DNA of 64,000 bases, from the NCBI RefSeq assembly GCF_030116705.1, contig NZ_JAOTIK010000001.1, positions 7,282,501-7,346,500 of the forward strand. Reading direction: 5' to 3'. This stretch comes from Streptomyces sp. ML-6. Lineage in GTDB: Bacteria; Actinomycetota; Actinomycetes; Streptomycetales; Streptomycetaceae. The translations under genes and the position numbers were made by a program. This document shows, in pieces, positions 60,042 to 64,000 of the stretch. Within the stretch, counting starts at the first letter, position 1. Each line of letters opens with the position of its first letter. The notes below the pieces were generated by a model. That model was not told the origin of the DNA and ran no database searches. It saw nothing but the letters and a program-made list of their open reading frames with translations.

Positions 60042-61226
60042 CTACGGCCGCAGCAGGGTCTTGACCATGCCGTTCTCCTTGGCCTGGAACATCGCGTACG
60101 CCTTCGGGCCGTCCGACAGCGGGAGCCGGTGGGTGGCGAAGTCGTCCACGCCCAGCACGTCCGCGTCGTCGAGCAGCGGCAGGATCTCGGGCACCCAGCG
60201 CCTGACGTTGGCCTGCCCCATCCGCAGCTGGATCTGCTTGTCGAACAGGGTCAGCATCGGCAACGGGTCCGCCGCGCCGCCGTAGACCCCGGACAGCGAG
60301 ATGGTGCCGCCGCGCCGCACCACGTCGATCGCGGTGTACAGGGCGGCGAGACGGTCCACGCCCATGTGCTCCATGAGCCTGCGGGCGACCAGGTCCGGCA
60401 GGAGACCGGTGGCCCACTGCGCGGTCTTCGCCAGGGGCGCGCCATGGGCCTCCATGCCGACCGCGTCGATGACGGCGTCGGTGCCCCGGCCGTGGGTGAG
60501 CTGCCGGATCGCGTCGGGCAGTTCCTTGCCGCACCGGCTCACATCGAACACCTGGACCCCGTGCGCGGCGGCCCGGGCGAGCCGTTCGGGCACCAGGTCG
60601 ACCCCGATCACCAGGCCGGCGCCCAGATGCCGGGCGACCCTGGCGGCCATGTCGCCGATCGGGCCGAGCCCCAGCACCGTGACGCTTCCGTCCGGAGGGA
60701 CGGACGCGTACCGCACGGCCTGCCAGGCCGTCGGCAGCACGTCGGACAGGTAGACGTACCGGTCGTCGGGCGGTCCTTCGGGCACCTTGACCGGCAGGGT
60801 GTTCCCGAAGGGCACGCGCAGCAGTTCCGCCTGCCCGCCGGGGACCTGCCCGTACAGCTTGGTGTAGCCGAACAGCGCGGCCCCCGTGCCCTGTTCGTGG
60901 ACCTGGGTGGTCTCGCACTGGGAGTGCAGACCGCTGTCGCACATGAAGCAGGTCCCGCAGGAGACGTTGAAGGGGACCACGACGCGGTCTCCCGCCCGCA
61001 ACGCCGTGACGTCGCGGCCGACCTCCTCGACCACCCCCATGGGTTCGTGACCGAGGACGTCACCGGGGTCCAGGTACGGGCCGAGCACTTCGTAGAGGTG
61101 CAGGTCGGACCCGCAGATCCCGGTCGAGGTGATCCGCACGACGACATCGGTGGACTCCTCGATGCGCGGGTCCGGGACGGTCTCCACCCGCACGTCACGA
61201 CGTCCCTGCCAGGTGAGTGCACGCAT
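60042..61226 (-). CDS. Zinc-dependent alcohol dehydrogenase (formaldehyde-dehydrogenase-like)
   Basis: This 394-aa medium-chain dehydrogenase has catalytic zinc ligands in TGICGSDLHLYE and GHEPMGVVEEVG, a structural zinc site in CGTCFMCDSGLHSQC, and the NAD fold VLGLGPIGDMAARVARHLGA. Its length and FGYTKLYGQVPGGQAELLRVP segment fit the glutathione-independent formaldehyde dehydrogenase-like group. Real substrate unknown. ATG 61226 follows GGAGAG at 6 bases. It is divergent from the catalase gene. Confidence 0.88.
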   Translation of the reverse strand: MRALTWQGRRDVRVETVPDPRIEESTDVVVRITSTGICGSDLHLYEVLGPYLDPGDVLGHEPMGVVEEVGRDVTALRAGDRVVVPFNVSCGTCFMCDSGLHSQCETTQVHEQGTGAALFGYTKLYGQVPGGQAELLRVPFGNTLPVKVPEGPPDDRYVYLSDVLPTAWQAVRYASVPPDGSVTVLGLGPIGDMAARVARHLGAGLVIGVDLVPERLARAAAHGVQVFDVSRCGKELPDAIRQLTHGRGTDAVIDAVGMEAHGAPLAKTAQWATGLLPDLVARRLMEHMGVDRLAALYTAIDVVRRGGTISLSGVYGGAADPLPMLTLFDKQIQLRMGQANVRRWVPEILPLLDDADVLGVDDFATHRLPLSDGPKAYAMFQAKENGMVKTLLRP

Positions 61227-61721
61227 GGTGTCTCTCCTCACTGCGGTGCCGGGGAGCGGTCGGCCCGGCTCACCGGTGCCTCCCGGGGAACACGCCCGCC
61301 GGAAGTCCGTTCACCCTCCCGCCGACGATCCCGGGCACCGCCACCGGCGTCCCCGGCGGCCGGGCTCTTCCGGCGCGGGGGCCCCTCGTCCGGCGCCGCG
61401 CTGCCGCTTCGGTCGGTACGGGCCGACTCATCCAGCGAACCAGTGTCGCGGCCGTCTCGCCTCTCGTGGCGGAAACCTCCCCGGGACGACGGGCGCCGTG
61501 GGAATGCTCCGGCGGTCCCCGGGACCGCCGGGCAGGCGGGCGGGGCCGGAAGGCTGCGTCCGCTCGGCCCATGCGCCGGGCCGGATCCCGAGGCTGTTGG
61601 AGGGAGTGCGGGAAATACCGCGTTACCGGTGGCCGGGGGCGGTTACCCGCTTGGAGACGAGCGAAGCCCCGCCCCGGCCCGTCGGCCGGTGCTGCGGGCG
61701 CGCCCCCAGGAGGAGAAGCCC
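61227..61721. other. Divergent intergenic region, adh-catalase
   Basis: 495 bases with no gene I can support. Open frames cross it on both strands, but their products are Arg/Pro-rich shadow sequence without ribosome-binding sites. It must hold both promoters. A dyad-like GTTACC...GGTTACCC patch (61623-61650) is the only A+T-containing structure. I could not define -10/-35 boxes. Confidence 0.5.
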
Positions 61722-63794
61722 ATGAAGGACAGGAAGCAGGCCCAGCGGGACAGCGTCCGGGCCGCCGATCCGGCCGAGGGGCCGTTGACCACGGACCAGG
61801 GCGTAGCAATCGAACATACGGACGATTCGTTGACGGTCGGTGACCGCGGTCCCACGCTGCTGGAGGATTTCCACTTCCGGGAGAAGATCACGCGCTTCGA
61901 CCACGAGCGCATCCCCGAGCGGGTCGTCCACGCCCGGGGCGCCGGGGCCTACGGATTCTTCGAGCCGTACGAGTCCTGCGCCGAGTTCACCCGGGCGGCC
62001 TTCCTCCAGGACCCGTCCGTGCGCACCCCCGTCTTCGTGCGGTTCTCCACCGTGCAGGGCCCGCGCGGCTCGGCGGACACGGTGCGCGACGTGCGGGGCT
62101 TCGCGACGAAGTTCTACACGTCCGAGGGGAATTACGACCTCGTGGGGAACAACTTCCCCGTCTTCTTCATTCAGGACGGCATCAAGTTCCCCGACTTCGT
62201 GCACGCCGTGAAGCCCGAACCGCACAACGAGATCCCCACCGGCGCGTCCGCCCACGACACCCTGTGGGACTTCGTCTCCCTCCAGCCCGAGACGCTGCAC
62301 ACGATCATGTGGCTGATGTCGGACCGGGCGATTCCGCGCAGCTACCGGATGATGCAGGGATTCGGCGTCCACACCTTCCGTTTCGTGACCGCGGACGGGC
62401 GCGGAACCTTCGTGAAGTTCCACTGGAAGCCCAAGCTGGGCGTGCACTCCCTGGTCTGGGACGAGGCCCAGGAAGTCCAGGGCCGCGATCCCGACTTCAA
62501 CCGGCGCGACCTCTGGGAGGCCATCGAGGCGGGCCAGTACCCGGAGTGGGAACTGGGCGTCCAGCTCATCCCGGAGGAGGACGAGCACTCCTTCGACTTC
62601 GACCTCCTCGACGCGACGAAGATCGTTCCCGAGGAGCTGGTCCGGGTCCGGCCCATCGGCCGGATGGTCCTGGACCGCAACCCCGACAACTTCTTCGCCG
62701 AGACGGAACAGGTCGCCTTCCACACCGCCAACGTGGTCCCCGGCATCGACTTCACCAACGACCCGCTGCTCCAGGCGAGGAACTTCTCCTACCTCGACAC
62801 CCAGCTGCTGCGGCTGGGCGGCCCCAACTTCGCCCACATCCCGGTCAACCGCCCGGTCGTCGACGTGCGCAACAACCAGCGCGACGGCTTCCACCAGGAG
62901 CAGATCCACTCCGGTACGAGCTACACGCCGAACACCCTCGGCGCGGGCTGCCCGGTACTCGCCGACGTGGAGTCCGGGGCCTACCGCCACCTCACCGAAC
63001 GGGTGGACGGCAGCAAGGTCCGTCGCCGCAGCCCCAGTTTCGAGAACCACTACCTGCAAGCGGCCCTGTTCTGGCGCAGCATGGTCGAATGGGAGCGGCA
63101 GCACATCGTCGACGCGTTCCGCTTCGAACTGGGCAAGGTGTCGGCGAAGGACGTCCGGGCGCGTACCGTCGCGCAGTTGGCCCAGGTCTCCACCGATCTC
63201 GCCCGGGCCGTCGCGGAAGGCATCGGGGTGCCCCTGCCGGACCCCACGGACACGCCCACCCCGCCCCCGTCCCCCGCGCTGAGCCTGGAGAGCAACCGGG
63301 GGGACGGTTCGATCCTCTCGCGGCGGATCGCCGTCCTCGTGACGGACGGGATCGAGGAGGAGCAGATCGCCGCGGTCCGGGACCCGCTCACCGCCCGGGG
63401 TGCCGTGGTCGAGCTGCTCGCCCCGATGGACGGCAGGATCGGTACCAGCCGGGGCGGTACGGTCGAGGCAGACCGGGCGCTGCCGACCGTCGCAGCCGTG
63501 CTCTACGACGCCGTGCTGCTGCCCGACGGCGCGCGGTTCACCGATGACCCGGCCCGCCGGTTCGTGCGCAACGCGTACCGGCACGGCAAACCCATCGGTG
63601 GTTACGGCGGGGGCGTGGCCGCTCTGGGCGACCTCCTGCCCACCGCTGTCACGGACCGGTCCGCCGCGACGGGGGGCGAGCCCGTCGAGGTCCTGGGCGT
63701 GGTGACGGCCGCGACCGGTGACCACGCCTTCGGTGAGCTGTTCGCGACGGCGGTCGCCGCCCATCGCCACTGGGACAGGCCGGACCTGACCTGA
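61722..63794 (+). CDS. katE: Large-subunit (clade 2) monofunctional catalase
   Basis: This 690-aa haem catalase breaks down hydrogen peroxide. It has the active-site His in [36 protein letters not shown], the haem-Tyr region [17 protein letters not shown], and a C-terminal flavodoxin/DJ-1-like domain (from about residue 530: [19 protein letters not shown]) that marks clade 2 large catalases. AGGAGGAG precedes ATG 61722. Open sequence further upstream is non-coding. Together with CsbD and the adjacent small genes it suggests an osmotic or oxidative stress regulon. Confidence 0.95.
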   Translation: MKDRKQAQRDSVRAADPAEGPLTTDQGVAIEHTDDSLTVGDRGPTLLEDFHFREKITRFDHERIPERVVHARGAGAYGFFEPYESCAEFTRAAFLQDPSVRTPVFVRFSTVQGPRGSADTVRDVRGFATKFYTSEGNYDLVGNNFPVFFIQDGIKFPDFVHAVKPEPHNEIPTGASAHDTLWDFVSLQPETLHTIMWLMSDRAIPRSYRMMQGFGVHTFRFVTADGRGTFVKFHWKPKLGVHSLVWDEAQEVQGRDPDFNRRDLWEAIEAGQYPEWELGVQLIPEEDEHSFDFDLLDATKIVPEELVRVRPIGRMVLDRNPDNFFAETEQVAFHTANVVPGIDFTNDPLLQARNFSYLDTQLLRLGGPNFAHIPVNRPVVDVRNNQRDGFHQEQIHSGTSYTPNTLGAGCPVLADVESGAYRHLTERVDGSKVRRRSPSFENHYLQAALFWRSMVEWERQHIVDAFRFELGKVSAKDVRARTVAQLAQVSTDLARAVAEGIGVPLPDPTDTPTPPPSPALSLESNRGDGSILSRRIAVLVTDGIEEEQIAAVRDPLTARGAVVELLAPMDGRIGTSRGGTVEADRALPTVAAVLYDAVLLPDGARFTDDPARRFVRNAYRHGKPIGGYGGGVAALGDLLPTAVTDRSAATGGEPVEVLGVVTAATGDHAFGELFATAVAAHRHWDRPDLT

Positions 63795-63848
63795 CCTCCG
63801 TGTCCGGGGCTGCGCCTTTCCTCGTGACGGTCCGGCAGGAGGGGAGGG

Positions 63849-64000
63849 TCAGGGGCGGCCGGTCAGGTACCCGCCCATGGAGGTGAAGTACTCCGTCGCG
63901 GGCATTTCGCGGCCGTCCTCGGTCCGCACCCGGGTGATGGCCAGTCCGTGGTTGCGGCCGGTGCGGGCGTCGGCCCCGGCGACGATCACCACGCCGTCGC
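63849..64000 (-). CDS. C-terminal end of an unidentified gene, cut by window edge
   Basis: An open minus-strand frame enters from the right edge and stops at 63849. The visible 50 residues include VVIVAGADARTGRNHGLAI, TRVRTEDGREMPATEYF and the end SMGGYLTGRP. I do not recognise the family. Third-position G/C bias is strong, so it is probably coding. Confidence 0.55.
   Translation of the reverse strand, partial: DGVVIVAGADARTGRNHGLAITRVRTEDGREMPATEYFTSMGGYLTGRP

Noticed and set aside
59775..61721. N-terminal extension of the catalase by about 650 codons
   Set aside because: The extension runs antisense through the zinc dehydrogenase gene and is compositionally non-coding. ATG 61722 has a strong ribosome-binding site and the family start.

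Overview
The window looks like chromosomal DNA of a Streptomyces species. G+C is very high, third codon positions are almost always G or C, GTG starts are frequent, TTA codons are rare, and the gene content is typical of the genus: an RmdA-type c-di-GMP enzyme, the ergothioneine operon egtABCD, ornithine-lipid acyltransferases, a streptomycete-type gas-vesicle cluster, and sugar-binding lipoproteins with no ATPase gene beside them. From memory, the first ~25 kb follows the gene content of S. coelicolor around SCO0909-SCO0928 in reverse order. The rest is less familiar to me and more accessory in character. I saw no rRNA, tRNA, CRISPR array or transposase gene.

Layout. 1-2.9 kb: end of a DUF574-type methyltransferase coupled to rmdA. 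2.9-7.3 kb: a LysR regulator divergent from sdhCAB. 7.4-13.5 kb (minus strand): secreted GH18 chitinase with a DasR-type operator in its promoter, a short UvrA paralogue, and a pyruvyl-transferase-like protein. 13.7-19.1 kb: a cysteine-rich tail-anchored zinc protein, a HAD phosphatase, dodecin, an orphan sugar-binding lipoprotein, olsB, and an olsA that appears frameshifted. 19.2-23.6 kb (minus): egtA-B-C-D joined by 4-base overlaps, then a bacterial PARG. 24.6-29.8 kb: PemK-like protein, LacI regulator, thioredoxin divergent from a flavoprotein disulfide reductase, a thioesterase. 29.8-31.6 kb: debris in which the front of an SGNH hydrolase is joined to a peptide-transporter ATPase that lost its first Walker A. 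32-38.5 kb: TPR protein, pirin, a small membrane protein, a GT-A-like protein, GNAT, methyltransferase and a dimethylformamidase-like protein. 38.5-49.4 kb: an unusual block with HAD phosphatase, amidinotransferase, sugar ABC importer, radical SAM enzyme, GHMP kinase, Nudix hydrolase, nucleotide-sugar epimerase and a GT-like/degenerate-SDR fusion. 49.7-51.7 kb: a second EgtC-like plus EgtA-like pair. 51.9-58.5 kb: gas-vesicle genes gvpOAFG-JLSK, with gvpY/gvpZ-like genes moved to the far end on the opposite strand beyond a Rieske protein. 58.7-64 kb: small stress-type proteins, a zinc alcohol dehydrogenase, and a large-subunit catalase.

How the genes work together. Two redox or stress blocks (ergothioneine, thioredoxin and PARG; then CsbD, catalase and gas vesicles) flank a carbohydrate-centred accessory region. 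Eight genes carry a rare TTA leucine codon: the HAD gene at 14.8 kb, egtA, the LacI gene, both GT-like paralogues, the dimethylformamidase-like gene, the radical SAM gene and the epimerase gene. This suggests bldA-dependent, developmentally timed expression of much of the window. The least explained system is the 38.5-49.4 kb block, which I read as a candidate uncharacterised sugar or cyclitol pathway.
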